DNA from: Hymenobacter monticola
Lineage (GTDB): Bacteria; Bacteroidota; Bacteroidia; Cytophagales; Hymenobacteraceae
Direction of reading: 5' to 3'
Assembly (NCBI RefSeq): GCF_022811645.1
Contig: NZ_CP094534.1
Coordinates: 1,798,001 to 1,862,000 of the forward strand
Length of the DNA stretch: 64,000 bases
Part shown: positions 50,539 through 59,820 of the stretch, piece by piece
Layout of the letters: the number at the start of each line of letters is the position of its first letter
How positions within the stretch are numbered: the first letter of the stretch is position 1
Translations under genes and position numbers: made by a program
The notes under the pieces: model-generated
The model's input: only the letters and a program-made list of their open reading frames with translations
The model's database searches: none
Told to the model about the DNA's origin: nothing

Positions 50539-51252
50539 ATGAACAGACTTTTCAAAACCGCCGTCCTAGTGCTAAGCCTGGGAGCGTGGGTGGTTTCCCC
50601 GGCCCACGGGCAAGCCGCGACCAGCGCTACCCAAGCTGCACCCGACCCGGAAGCCGCCAAGAAAGCGGCCGAGTGGACGGCCGCGCTCCAGCTGAAAGAC
50701 GCCAAAAAGGCGGCCGCTGTGCAGCAGGTGATTGCCACGCACCTGGCAGCCATTCGGGAGTACCACAACGCCCACCCCTACACCGAAACGCCGGCCGGCC
50801 TCAACCCCGGCACCGGCCAGCCGCTGAGCACCATGGACCGGACGCTCATCACCGTATCGGCCATGCCCAAGAGCATTCACGACAACCTGATGGCCGGCCT
50901 GCGCCAGCAGCTCACGCCCGAGCAGGTGGAGGCCGTGCTCGATAAGTACACCATTGGCAAGGTGGCTTTCACGCTGAACGGCTACAAATCCATCGTGCCC
51001 GACCTGACGCCCACCGAGGAAGCCGTGATTGTGGCCAACCTGAAACAGGCCCGCGAGCAGGCCGTGGACTTCAAGAACATGAAGGAGATTTCCGCCGTGT
51101 TCGAAATCTACAAAGACAAAAACGAGGCCTACCTGAACACCCACGGCCGCAACTGGCGCGAGCTGTTCAAAACCTACGTGGACGGCGTGAACGCCAAAAA
51201 AGCCGCCGACAAAGCCAAGGCGGCCGCAGCTCCGGCGGCTTCGCCCAAGTAG
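50539..51252 (+). CDS. DUF3826 domain exported protein
   Basis: A 237-residue protein with a signal peptide (MNRLFKTAVLVLSLGAWVVSP). The strongly conserved block YTIGKVAFTLNGYKSIVPDL, LTPTEEAVIVANLKQAREQA and the Tyr/Asn-rich end match DUF3826, a Bacteroidota family often found with polysaccharide-use genes. Low-complexity Lys/Ala tail. Function unknown. Confidence 0.82.
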   Translation: MNRLFKTAVLVLSLGAWVVSPAHGQAATSATQAAPDPEAAKKAAEWTAALQLKDAKKAAAVQQVIATHLAAIREYHNAHPYTETPAGLNPGTGQPLSTMDRTLITVSAMPKSIHDNLMAGLRQQLTPEQVEAVLDKYTIGKVAFTLNGYKSIVPDLTPTEEAVIVANLKQAREQAVDFKNMKEISAVFEIYKDKNEAYLNTHGRNWRELFKTYVDGVNAKKAADKAKAAAAPAASPK

Positions 51253-51354
51253 CCGCGGCCCGGCCCCGCAGCCGTTAACGCCGTATGCACGAGGCACCAC
51301 CATCGCCCGCCGCCGTTGCCTTGCCATTAAAGGCGGCCGTGGGTGCCCCCGTTC

Positions 51355-52623
51355 ATGCCTTATTACACCATTGCGCTGCTGCTGCTCGGGATTGCCATTC
51401 TGGGCGTGGCCTGGCTGCCCTCGCTGCTGGAGAAGTACCCGCTGTCGTACCCCATTGTCTACATTGTGCTGGGGCTGGGCGTGTGCAGCCTGCCGCTGGG
51501 CCTGCCCCCGGCCGACCCGCAGGCGCATCCCGTCTTCGTGACGCACCTCTCCGAGCTGTGCGTCATTGTGGCCCTCACGGGCACGGGGCTGAAGATTGAC
51601 CGGCCGTTTTCCTTTCGCACCTGGCGTTCGCCGCTGCTGCTGGTGCTCGTGCTCATGGTGCTCACCATTGCGGGGCTGGCGCTGGCGGGGCACTGGCTGC
51701 TGGGGTTGGCGCCGGCCTCGGCCCTGCTGCTGGCCGCCGCCCTGGCCCCCACCGACCCCGTGCTGGCCGGCGACGTGCAGGTGGGCGACCCCGGCGAGGG
51801 CCGCGAAGACAACGTGCGCTTCGCCCTCACCGGCGAGGCGGGGCTGAACGACGGCCTGGCGTTTCCCTTCGTGTACCTGGCCCTGGCGCTGCTGCCCGCC
51901 GCCGCGCCGCTGAGCGGGCGGCTGCTGCACTGGCTGTGGATGGACGTGGGCTACCGCATCGGGATGGGCGTGCTGCTGGGCTGGCTCTCGGGCGTGGTGC
52001 TGGCGTATTTGATTTTCAACCTGCCCAAGCGCGTCAGCATCAAAACCGAAGGCTACGGGTTTGTGGCGCTGTCCGTCACGCTCACGTCCTACGCCGTCAC
52101 GGAGCTGCTGCACGGCTACGGGTTTCTGGCCGTGTTCATTGCCGCCATCACGTTGCGCAGCCGCGAGCGCAGGCACGAGTACCACCGCCTCATGCACGCC
52201 TTCACCGACCAGATGGAGCGGCTGTTCATTGTGGTGATTTTGCTGCTGCTGGGGGCCGCCATTGCCGATGGGCTGCTGCGCGCGCTCACGTGGCCGGGCG
52301 CGGCGCTGGGCGTGCTGCTGGTGCTGGTGCTGCGCCCGCTGGGCGGCATGCTCACGCTGATGAGGTCGTCGCGGGTGAACCTGGCCGAGCGGGCCGTGAT
52401 TTCGTTTTTCGGCATCCGCGGCATTGGCTCGGTGTTCTACGTGGCCTATGCCCTGGGCGAGGCCGACTTCCCACAGGCCCGCGAGATTTGGGCGGTGCTG
52501 GCTTTCACCATGCTGCTGTCCATCACGCTCCACGGCGTGCTGGCCACGCCGGTTATGAACTGGCTCGACCGCCGCCACGGCCGCCAGACCGCGGCCGAAC
52601 TGGCCGAAACCCCGGCGGAGTAG
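51355..52623 (+). CDS. CPA1-type cation:proton antiporter
   Basis: A 422-residue inner-membrane protein with about twelve hydrophobic segments. The conserved ALAPTDPVLAGDVQVG and FALTGEAGLNDGLAFPFVYL carry the Asp residues of the ion site of NhaP/CPA1 exchangers (Na+ or K+ for H+). Start at ATG 51355; the GTG twelve bases earlier is less likely. It precedes the ion-channel gene, which could be related in ion balance. Confidence 0.9.
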   Translation: MPYYTIALLLLGIAILGVAWLPSLLEKYPLSYPIVYIVLGLGVCSLPLGLPPADPQAHPVFVTHLSELCVIVALTGTGLKIDRPFSFRTWRSPLLLVLVLMVLTIAGLALAGHWLLGLAPASALLLAAALAPTDPVLAGDVQVGDPGEGREDNVRFALTGEAGLNDGLAFPFVYLALALLPAAAPLSGRLLHWLWMDVGYRIGMGVLLGWLSGVVLAYLIFNLPKRVSIKTEGYGFVALSVTLTSYAVTELLHGYGFLAVFIAAITLRSRERRHEYHRLMHAFTDQMERLFIVVILLLLGAAIADGLLRALTWPGAALGVLLVLVLRPLGGMLTLMRSSRVNLAERAVISFFGIRGIGSVFYVAYALGEADFPQAREIWAVLAFTMLLSITLHGVLATPVMNWLDRRHGRQTAAELAETPAE

Positions 52624-52802
52624 GGGCGGGGCTCGTTTCTGCTCAACGACGAAACGCCCGCAGTGGGCGACAGCAGCGCCCTTCCCATCGAAGTACGGCC
52701 CGGCCCGGGCACCTCATCGGCTCGCGGGCGCGTTCAGGAAAGCAGGAGCGTGCCCGCTGCAAGTGGCAAGCCAGATGGTTAGTTTTGTTTTCCGCCCCCA
52801 GG

Positions 52803-53534
52803 ATGAACCCGGTAATGGATTGGAAGGACAAAGAAGCAATGCCCCCGGCAACTCCTTCGTTGGGAGCAGGCCCCACGTGGCGCACGCGCCTGGCCGAGTG
52901 GCAGGATGCCGCCCGCGACCCCGCCCTGAGCGTGCTGCTAGGCGTGCAGGTGGTGTTCATCTTTCTGATTGAGCCGCTGGTGAACACCGAAGCGCTACCG
53001 CGCTGGCTGCTGGAGTTTTTCCAGTTGCTGATGCCGCTGGTTTCCTTTGTGGTGCTGCCCCGCCGCAGCAAGGTTCGGCCCCTCATCCTGCTCACCGCCG
53101 GCCCCATTCTGGCGCTGGAGCTGATTGAAAACGGGGTATTTGCCGGGCTGCTGCTGCGCCTGTTCGTCACGGTGGCCATCACCATTCTGGTGGCGCGGGC
53201 CGTGTTTCGGGCCGAGACCGTGACCACGCACCAGCTGCTGGGCGCCGTGGTGGTGTACCTGAACCTGGCCCTGCTGTTCATGGGCATCTTTTCGGCCATT
53301 CGGCACGCCGTGCCATCGGCTTTCGAAACCTTCACCCACCAGCCCCTGAAGCCGGGCGAGCTGCTGTATTTCAGCATCACCACGCTCACCTCCACCGGCT
53401 ACGGCGACCTGCTGCCCGTGCACCCCCTGGCCCGCAGCATGGCCAACCTGGAAGCCGTGTCGGGGCAGCTCTTCCTGGCCACCTTTCTGGCCCGTGTGGT
53501 CACGCTGCACGGGAAAAGCCGGCGGGAAGCTTGA
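52803..53534 (+). CDS. Two-pore-type potassium channel family protein
   Basis: A 243-residue membrane protein. Four or five hydrophobic segments precede a pore loop with the K+ selectivity filter TSTGYGD in LYFSITTLTSTGYGDLLPVH, followed by a last helix (MANLEAVSGQLFLATFLAR). No RCK domain. The ATG at 52803 or 52815 may be used; 52803 is chosen for length. The palindrome at 53550 follows. Confidence 0.88.
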   Translation: MNPVMDWKDKEAMPPATPSLGAGPTWRTRLAEWQDAARDPALSVLLGVQVVFIFLIEPLVNTEALPRWLLEFFQLLMPLVSFVVLPRRSKVRPLILLTAGPILALELIENGVFAGLLLRLFVTVAITILVARAVFRAETVTTHQLLGAVVVYLNLALLFMGIFSAIRHAVPSAFETFTHQPLKPGELLYFSITTLTSTGYGDLLPVHPLARSMANLEAVSGQLFLATFLARVVTLHGKSRREA

Positions 53535-53549
53535 CGTTCTGGCGGTGCG

Positions 53550-53650
53550 CCTCACCCCCTGACCCCCTCTCCGAAAAGGAGAGGGGACACCGGCCATGCG
53601 CAAACGTCAGGCTCCCCCTCTCCCTTCGGAGAGGGGGTCGGGGGGTGAGG
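53550..53650. repeat. Long palindromic repeat (CCTCACCCCCTGACCCCCTC family)
   Basis: Arms 53550-53573 and 53627-53650 pair with one mismatch; inner parts CTCTCCGAAAAGGAGAG and CTCTCCCTTCGGAGAG form further hairpins. It separates convergent genes and may act as a terminator. Confidence 0.85.
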
Positions 53651-53668
53651 CCCCCTCTCCGAACATCT

Positions 53669-55729
53669 CTACTCCTTCATCACGCGGCGCGTTTGCTGGA
53701 AGTTGGTGCCGCGCAGCTTCAGCACGTAAATGCCCGGCGCGAGGTGGGCCGTGTACTCGCGCAGCTGATTTTGCAGGGCCTCGGGGCTGCCTTGCAGCGA
53801 GAGCAGGCGCGGGCCCTGCGGCAGGGAGAAGTCGAGCGACAGGCGGCCGGCGCTGGCGGGCACGTCGGCCAGCGTGAAAGGCACCTCCCCGGCCGGTGGG
53901 TTGGGGTACACGAACAGCCGCGAGGTGGGCCGCGAGGTGTTTGCGTAGGTCATGCCCGCGAAATTGACTCCAATGAGCACCGGGTCGTGGTCGGACGAGC
54001 GAAACGGGGTGTTGATGTCGGTGGCCGCGCCGGCGTTGGAGTACTCCAGCACGCTGGGCTCGCCGGAGTTGATGTGCCACTTCTGCACGTCGATAAAGCC
54101 CACCAGGTTGTTGGTAATCACGGCGTGGTCGAGCGAGCCCGTGAGGCCCTTGAACACGTAGGACGCGCTGGTGGGCGGCGTGGCTGGCACCAGCCCCCCG
54201 GCCCGCATGATGTCGATGGGGTCTTCCTCGTAGTTGGCGTTGTAGTCGCCGGCGCTCACCACGCGGGCCGCCCCGGCCGGAATCACGGTTTTGTTGATGA
54301 ACTGCACCAGCGCGGCGGCCTGCAGCTTGCGGCGGGCGTTGGAGCCGCCCTGGCCGTCGTTCTGGTCGGCGTCGGCGCCCTTGCCGCTGCCCTTGCTTTT
54401 GAAGTGGTTAATGACGAAGCCCAGCGTATCGGGCCGCTCCTTGCGCTTGGTGATGAACACCTGCCCCAGCGGCGGCCGCTCAAACACGCCGGGGGTGGTG
54501 AACAGCAGCGGCGGCCCCAGTGGCGCCACCGCAGCCGGCTTGTAAAGGATAGCGCAGTGAATCAGGTCGGTGTTGTTGGGTTGGTGGTTGGCGTCGCCGT
54601 CGTTCACGAAGATGTAGGTGCCCGCGCCCATCACCTTGTTCAGCCCGTCCACCAGGTCCTGAATGGCCGAGGTCGAGCCGTTGCCGTCGTTTTCAATCTC
54701 GGTCAGGCCCACCACGTCGGCATCCATCTGGCTGATGGCGAGAATGATTTTGGCCCGCTGCCGGGCAAAATCCTCCGGCGTTTTGGCGCCACGCGGCGTA
54801 GGGAAGCTGCCGCCCTGCCCGTCGCCGTTAAAGTAGTTGAGCACGTTGAAGCTGGCCAGCTTCAAATCGAGCTTGCTGAACACGGGCGGGCCCTTGGGCC
54901 GGGAGGTGCGCACCACAGGCGCCGCCTCGCCCGGCAGCGGTTGGATGCGCCACTTGCCATACCCAAAGCCCAGGATGCCGCGCAAGCCCAGCAGCGTGCT
55001 GCCTATCCGCACCGTGCCGGTCTTGGGGTCGAGGTAGGGGGTGGGGGAGGGGTTGCTGGCCGAGCTGCCGTCGTCGAGCACCAGCGACTTGTCTTCGTTG
55101 GCTTTCTGGTAGGCGTTCACGGCGGCTACGTTGCCGCTGCCGCTGCTGTGGGTGCCGGTGGCGGGCTCGTCGTTGGGGTCGATGAACTGCGTGGGCTGGT
55201 AGGTGAGGCCCTGGGCCGAAAGCGTGAGCTCGCCGCGCTGCTTGAGGCTGTAGTTGTCGGTCACGGTCATGGGCGCCGCAAACTGCACCCGCATGCCCTC
55301 GTACCGCTCCGCATTTGCAGCTGAAAACGTGGTATTATCAATCGTGACAAAGGCCGGCAGCGCATTGCCCGACGACAGCACCGTGATGGTGGGCTCGGTG
55401 AGAATGGCCTGGTTGAACGAAGGCGCGCCCGCGTCCTCGCGCACCACGCCGCTGATGCGCACCCGGTCGCCGATTTGCACCGTGGGGCTGGACGCCACCA
55501 CAAACAGGGCATCGGAAGTAGCCGGGTTGCCGTCGGCCGTGGCCGTTTCGTCCTGCACGTAGAAGCCGGCCGGGTTCAGGCCCGCGTACACCCCCGTCAC
55601 CACCGCCTCGATGGTGTAAGTACCGGGCTTGGCGGCCGCGCCACTGCCTTGAATGGCGCCAATAGGCGTAGCAACGGCCGCGCCGGCACCTAAAAGAAAA
55701 CCAGTAGAAAGGACGAGCTTACTAAGCAT
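53669..55729 (-). CDS. ExeM/NucH-type extracellular endonuclease with T9SS sorting domain
   Basis: A 686-residue secreted nuclease. Signal peptide, an OB-fold-like N-terminal domain (YTIEAVVTGVYAG ... YVQDETA), then an endonuclease/exonuclease/phosphatase domain: LASFNVLNYF, LTEIENDG (metal Glu), GDYNAN and SSDHDPVL with the catalytic His. A TPxE-type insert mentions GAKTPEDFARQRAK. The end (LFVYPNPPAGE ... GIYVLKLRG) is a type IX secretion sorting domain, so it is exported over the outer membrane, for DNA degradation and nutrient use. Confidence 0.92.
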   Translation of the reverse strand: MLSKLVLSTGFLLGAGAAVATPIGAIQGSGAAAKPGTYTIEAVVTGVYAGLNPAGFYVQDETATADGNPATSDALFVVASSPTVQIGDRVRISGVVREDAGAPSFNQAILTEPTITVLSSGNALPAFVTIDNTTFSAANAERYEGMRVQFAAPMTVTDNYSLKQRGELTLSAQGLTYQPTQFIDPNDEPATGTHSSGSGNVAAVNAYQKANEDKSLVLDDGSSASNPSPTPYLDPKTGTVRIGSTLLGLRGILGFGYGKWRIQPLPGEAAPVVRTSRPKGPPVFSKLDLKLASFNVLNYFNGDGQGGSFPTPRGAKTPEDFARQRAKIILAISQMDADVVGLTEIENDGNGSTSAIQDLVDGLNKVMGAGTYIFVNDGDANHQPNNTDLIHCAILYKPAAVAPLGPPLLFTTPGVFERPPLGQVFITKRKERPDTLGFVINHFKSKGSGKGADADQNDGQGGSNARRKLQAAALVQFINKTVIPAGAARVVSAGDYNANYEEDPIDIMRAGGLVPATPPTSASYVFKGLTGSLDHAVITNNLVGFIDVQKWHINSGEPSVLEYSNAGAATDINTPFRSSDHDPVLIGVNFAGMTYANTSRPTSRLFVYPNPPAGEVPFTLADVPASAGRLSLDFSLPQGPRLLSLQGSPEALQNQLREYTAHLAPGIYVLKLRGTNFQQTRRVMKE

Positions 55730-55800
55730 TAAACAAGATAGAATAGGATTGACGGGGCGCTAAAGATAGGCCGGCAGGCAGTCAATTGATAAAAAACGAT

Positions 55801-55887
55801 GTAGGGGCGGGGCTTGCCCCCGCCCGGACGTTGAACGAAACCCCAAGGCCTGCCATACGGCCGGGCGGGGGCAAGCCCCGCCTCTAC
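55801..55887. repeat. Inverted palindrome pair, GTAGGGGCGGGG family
   Basis: GTAGGGGCGGGGCTTGCCCC at 55801 and its inverse ending CCCCGCCTCTAC at 55887, with a 30-base centre. Same family as at 48206 and 57709. Confidence 0.88.
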
Positions 55888-55909
55888 ATCACTTGACAGC
55901 GCCAGCGCA

Positions 55910-56329
55910 CTACCCCGGCTGATGCGCCAGCCACCGCGTGGCCTGGGCATCGGTGTCGAAGGTGCGGTATGTGAGCGGCAGGCCCTGCACGTTGGTGGTC
56001 ACGTAAGCGGTGGCCAGCCGCACCAGCACATTGGGCGACACCACCACGGCGCCGAAGCGGTAGCCGCCCTCGGCCACGGCCCGGGGCAACCAGTTGGCGG
56101 CCACCCATTGTTGCTCGTCGGGCGTGAAGGGCGCCATCTGCGCCTGGTTGATTAGAATGCGGCCCCAGCGCTGCTGCTGCAAGCCCCGCAGCATGGCGTT
56201 GAACAAGCCCTGCGTGTCGGCCAGGCTGCGGCGGTGGCTGCCCCAGGTAGTGCGCAGAAAGCCAGCCGGGTCAGCCTCCGAAATTCCCGCAGTGTTCTCA
56301 AAAAGCAATTGGCGCGCGGGCTGATTCAT
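55910..56329 (-). CDS. STAS/SpoIIAA-like small protein
   Basis: A 139-residue soluble protein. The pattern (a strand, TQGLFNAMLRGLQQQRWGRILINQAQM, then AVAEGGYRFGAVVVSP and QATRWL at the end) looks like the SpoIIAA/STAS-like family seen again at 62471. The similarity is by layout and not a confident match. Start at 56329. Function unknown. Confidence 0.6.
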   Translation of the reverse strand: MNQPARQLLFENTAGISEADPAGFLRTTWGSHRRSLADTQGLFNAMLRGLQQQRWGRILINQAQMAPFTPDEQQWVAANWLPRAVAEGGYRFGAVVVSPNVLVRLATAYVTTNVQGLPLTYRTFDTDAQATRWLAHQPG

Positions 56330-56432
56330 TGGCCCAAAGGTACCGCCGGGCCGTTGCTTTTGGCTGCTGGCTTTTGCCAATGGTGGCGCCTTTTACCGCC
56401 GTACCCGCCCCAAAAACCGTATACTGCGGCCT

Positions 56433-56978
56433 ATGATTCCGCTGATAACCCAAACGCCTCGCCTCACCATTCTGGCCGCCAGCCGCGCGCTGCTCACGGC
56501 CGAGCTGCACAAGCCCCACTACTTCCCGGTGCTGCTGGGCGCCGCCCTGCCCACCGACTGGCCCCCCGGCGAGTACGACCGGGCCGCCGCCGAATTCTTT
56601 CTTGACAAGCTCACCGAAGGCGGCCGCGACGCCGCCGGCTGGTACGGCTGGTACGCCCTGCGCAAAGCCGAAGGCGACACGCCCCGCACCCTAGTGGGCC
56701 ACGCCGGCTTCATGGGCCCGCCCGACGCGACGGGCACCGCCGAAATCGGCTACTCCATCGCAGCTGACTGGCGCCGGCAGGGCCTGGGCACCGAACTGGT
56801 GGCCGGCCTGGTGGCCCACGCCGCCGACACCGGCATGGTGCGCCGCCTGGTGGCTTATACTGATGCCGACAACCCCGGCTCGCAGGAACTGCTGCGGCGC
56901 AACGGCTTCGAGCCGGCCGGCTCCGCCGACGACGGCCGCCTGCGCTTCGAACGGGCTGTGGAGCCGGCGGCGAAATAA
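56433..56978 (+). CDS. GNAT family N-acetyltransferase
   Basis: A 181-residue acetyltransferase of the RimJ/RimL-like GNAT type. Acetyl-CoA-binding motif A is seen in IGYSIAADWRRQGLGTELV, and the later strand/helix in DADNPGSQELLRRNGFEPAG. The substrate is unknown. Cytosolic. Confidence 0.9.
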   Translation: MIPLITQTPRLTILAASRALLTAELHKPHYFPVLLGAALPTDWPPGEYDRAAAEFFLDKLTEGGRDAAGWYGWYALRKAEGDTPRTLVGHAGFMGPPDATGTAEIGYSIAADWRRQGLGTELVAGLVAHAADTGMVRRLVAYTDADNPGSQELLRRNGFEPAGSADDGRLRFERAVEPAAK

Positions 56979-57014
56979 GCTATTTGAAAGGGGTGGGGAG
57001 GCTTGGGCGTGGCC

Positions 57015-57022
57015 TACATTTG
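57015..57022 (+). promoter_or_regulatory. -7 box before the YhcH-type gene
   Basis: TACATTTG is an exact TAnnTTTG match, 30 bases before the ATG at 57053. Confidence 0.5.
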
Positions 57023-57052
57023 CCGTATTCCTCCCTCATGCCCGGTTAGTCC

Positions 57053-57685
57053 ATGAAAAACGCGCTGCTGAAATACGGTTCTTTTGCCCTCCTATTGACC
57101 GCGCTGGGCTGCAAAACCAGTGGCCCCGCCGCCACGCAGGCCACCACGGCCGACGCCTGGACGCCGAAGAAAGCCGACCAGTGGTTTCGGAGCCGCGTGT
57201 GGGCCAATGGGCTGAAGCTGAACGTGCAGGAATCGGTAGATAAGGTGGAGTTTGCCAAGCAGTACACCGCCAACAAAGCCGCCTGGGACAAAGCCTTTGC
57301 CTACTTCCGCGACACCAACCTGGAGGAGCTGCCCGTGGGCAAATACCCCATCGACGGTGACAACGTAACGGCGGCCGTGACCGACAACCCCACCAAGGAG
57401 TACGCCGACACTAAATGGGAGTCGCACCGCAAGTACATCGACATGCAGTACGTGGTGCGGGGCGCCGAGAAAATGGGGCAGGTGCCCATGGCTTCGGCCA
57501 CCGTCACGAAGCCCTACGACGAAGCTCGCGACGTGGCCAACTACAGCGCCGAAGGCCCGCAATACGAAGCCAGGCCCGGCACCATCTACATCTTTTTCCC
57601 GCAGGACGTGCACCGGCCCAATATCAAAGCGCCAGGTTTCGACAAGGACAAGAAAGTGGTGGTGAAGGTGCGCGTGGCGCAGTAG
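57053..57685 (+). CDS. YhcH/YjgK/YiaL family lipoprotein
   Basis: A 210-residue protein with a lipobox (LLTALGC). The domain is the YhcH/YjgK/YiaL (DUF386) cupin: LEELPVGKYPIDGDNV, KWESHRKYIDMQYVVRGAEKM and FFPQDVHRPNI with metal-binding His/Asp/Glu. Cytosolic relatives act on sugars; an exported, lipidated form is a Bacteroidota habit. Substrate unknown. Confidence 0.88.
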   Translation: MKNALLKYGSFALLLTALGCKTSGPAATQATTADAWTPKKADQWFRSRVWANGLKLNVQESVDKVEFAKQYTANKAAWDKAFAYFRDTNLEELPVGKYPIDGDNVTAAVTDNPTKEYADTKWESHRKYIDMQYVVRGAEKMGQVPMASATVTKPYDEARDVANYSAEGPQYEARPGTIYIFFPQDVHRPNIKAPGFDKDKKVVVKVRVAQ

Positions 57686-57708
57686 CAGAGCGGTTTCTGG
57701 CCAGCGAC

Positions 57709-57815
57709 GTAGGGGCGGGGCTTGCCCCCGCCCGGACGCGTGCGCCATCACCACAATTCCGGGCAACCGAAGGTCAGCGAAGCTAACGGCGGGCGGGGGC
57801 AAGCCCCGCCCCTAC
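57709..57815. repeat. Inverted palindrome pair, GTAGGGGCGGGG family
   Basis: Ends at 57709 (GTAGGGGCGGGGCTTGCCCC) and 57815 (inverse, CCCCGCCCCTAC) enclose about 50 unrelated bases. It sits between two genes of the same direction. Confidence 0.88.
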
Positions 57816-57918
57816 ACCTTTCGCGGGCAATTGCGCTCATAGCGCTTTGACAGCCAAACCGGCACCGGGGACGTAGAAGGCCGAAGAAACCCTTCTTCCA
57901 CTTCACTTCCCCTGCGCT

Positions 57919-59223
57919 ATGTCTAAACTCCTGTTTCTCGTTTTCCTGTTTGTGTCGGCCGGGCTGAGCTTGCCCGCGGCCGCGCAAACTGGCACTTCCG
58001 ACGTGCCGCCCCGGCCCAAGCCGTTCCGCTTCGTGAACGACGAGGCCAACCTGATGGCCCCCGCCGATGCCAAAAAGCTCGACAACGGCCTGCGCCGCTA
58101 CGCCGACAACAACGGCACCCAGATTGTGGTCGTGACCGTGCCCTCGCTGGGCGGGCGCGACGTGGCCGCCTACGGCAAGGCCATTGGCACCGCCTGGGGC
58201 GTGGGGCAGAAAGACAAAAACAACGGTGTGGTGGTGCTCGTGAGCGCCCAGGACCGCAAGCTTAGCATCCAGCCCGGCAGCGGCCTGCAAAGCAGCATCA
58301 CGCCCGAAGTAACCCGGCAGGTAATGGCCCAGATGGGCCCCAGCTTCAAGCAGGGCAACTATTTTGCCGGCCTCCGCACCGGCCTCAACACGCTGATGGC
58401 TGCCGCCGACCCCAACCCGGTCCAGAGCCAGCAGGCCGGCAGCACGGCCACCGGTGCGGGCGCGGCCGCCAGCACCGCTGCTACCGAGCCTTCCTCGTCG
58501 AGCCTGGACCAGCCGACCACCACTTCCACCAGCAACGAACCCATCATGGCCCCACCGGCCGAGCCGGCTCCCTCGGGCCCCGGCATGGGTACGTTGCTGA
58601 TTGGCGCTTTAGTGATTGGCGGCATTCTGTGGTTTGTAATAAAGATGTTCCGCAACCGCAACGCGGCCAACAACCAAGCGCCAGCGAATGGTGGGTATAA
58701 TAACCCGTCGGGGGGCAATACGCCCAACTTTCTGCCCAACCGGCCCGGCGCCAATGGCCCCGGTGGCTACGGCCAGGCCCCCGGCAACTACGGCCCGGGC
58801 TACGGGCAGGCCCCCGCATCGGGTGGCGGCATGGGTATGGGCAGTATTCTCGCCACCGGCGCCGCCGCGGCCGCCGGCGCCTATATCGGCAATCGCATGT
58901 CCTCGGGCCACGACACCTCGGGTAACCACTACGCTGGCGACGGTGACAACAGCAACAGCAACTTTAACACCGGAGCCGGCGCGGCCGGCATGGCCGGGGC
59001 CGCCGGTGCGGGCACGGGCGCGGCCAGCGACTACTTCTCGGGCCGTGACGGTGGCACCGCCGACAGCGGTGGTACCGATTATTTCTCCGATGCCAACACG
59101 GCTTCGGATAACTCGTCGGACTACTTTTCCTCCGACGACAACTCGTCTTACGACGACAGCTCTTCCGGCGACACGGGCGGCGGGGGCTTCGACAGCGGCG
59201 ACGACAACAGTGGCTCCTGGTGA
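57919..59223 (+). CDS. TPM-domain protein with low-complexity surface tail
   Basis: A 434-residue envelope protein. Signal (to about 22), TPM domain (about 35-165; NDEANLMAPADAKKLDNGLRRY, GTQIVVVTVPSLGG, GQKDKNNGVVVLVSAQDRKLSIQPG), a Ser/Thr/Pro linker, one transmembrane helix (about 212-235) and a long Gly/Asn/Ser/Asp tail ending in SDYFSSDDNSS-like repeats and GSW. TPM domains are linked to photosystem or envelope protein turnover in other organisms; the role here is unknown. Confidence 0.85.
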   Translation: MSKLLFLVFLFVSAGLSLPAAAQTGTSDVPPRPKPFRFVNDEANLMAPADAKKLDNGLRRYADNNGTQIVVVTVPSLGGRDVAAYGKAIGTAWGVGQKDKNNGVVVLVSAQDRKLSIQPGSGLQSSITPEVTRQVMAQMGPSFKQGNYFAGLRTGLNTLMAAADPNPVQSQQAGSTATGAGAAASTAATEPSSSSLDQPTTTSTSNEPIMAPPAEPAPSGPGMGTLLIGALVIGGILWFVIKMFRNRNAANNQAPANGGYNNPSGGNTPNFLPNRPGANGPGGYGQAPGNYGPGYGQAPASGGGMGMGSILATGAAAAAGAYIGNRMSSGHDTSGNHYAGDGDNSNSNFNTGAGAAGMAGAAGAGTGAASDYFSGRDGGTADSGGTDYFSDANTASDNSSDYFSSDDNSSYDDSSSGDTGGGGFDSGDDNSGSW

Positions 59224-59393
59224 TGGCCTGACGTACGGGACTGCACCGACACTATCGTTGAAACGGGCTCCGATGCATTGTGCGTCGGGGCCCGTTGTGC
59301 TTTTAGCCAGGGCCGAAAACGCGGAAACTCGTCCCTCGCCTGCGATGAAACGCCCTATCTTTCGGCCTCACTTCATTGCTAATTCAACAAGCT

Positions 59394-59756
59394 ATGTTGC
59401 AAGGACTGCGCACCGTGGTATATCCGGTGGGAGATTTGGCGAAAGCCACGGCTTGGTACAGCGCCGCTCTGGAGCAAGCGCCCTACTTCGAAGAAGCGTT
59501 TTATGTCGGGTTCAACGTGGGCGGCTACGAGCTGGGCCTGATACCGCAAAACACCGCCGCCGGCCAGGCCGGCCCCACCGCCTACTGGGGCGTGCCCGAT
59601 GCGTCCGCGGCCTACGCCCGCCTCCTGGAGCTGGGCGCCCAGCCCAGCGAAGAGGTGCAGGACGTGGGCAGCGGCATCCTGGTCGGCGCCGTGCTCGACC
59701 CGTTTGGCAACCTGCTGGGCGTCATTCAGAACCCCCATTTTGCCCTGCCTGCTTAG
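59394..59756 (+). CDS. VOC family protein (glyoxalase-like)
   Basis: A 120-residue protein of the vicinal-oxygen-chelate fold: VVYPVGDLAKATAWYSAALEQAP at the start, then GGYELGLIPQ and the last strand VLDPFGNLLGVIQNPHF. Metal ligands are not all conserved, so it may be binding or resistance-type rather than glyoxalase I. Start at 59394; the TTG 18 bases earlier is rejected. Confidence 0.88.
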   Translation: MLQGLRTVVYPVGDLAKATAWYSAALEQAPYFEEAFYVGFNVGGYELGLIPQNTAAGQAGPTAYWGVPDASAAYARLLELGAQPSEEVQDVGSGILVGAVLDPFGNLLGVIQNPHFALPA

Positions 59757-59820
59757 GTGAAAAGCCAAAAAGCGTCATGCCACGCGCCGCGGAGCATAAC
59801 GCTCAAAATCATTTCTTCTA

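Noticed and set aside
50572..52578. 668-codon leftward frame over the DUF3826 and antiporter genes
   Set aside because: His/Gln/Arg-rich translation typical of a complementary frame; the rightward genes are clearly real.
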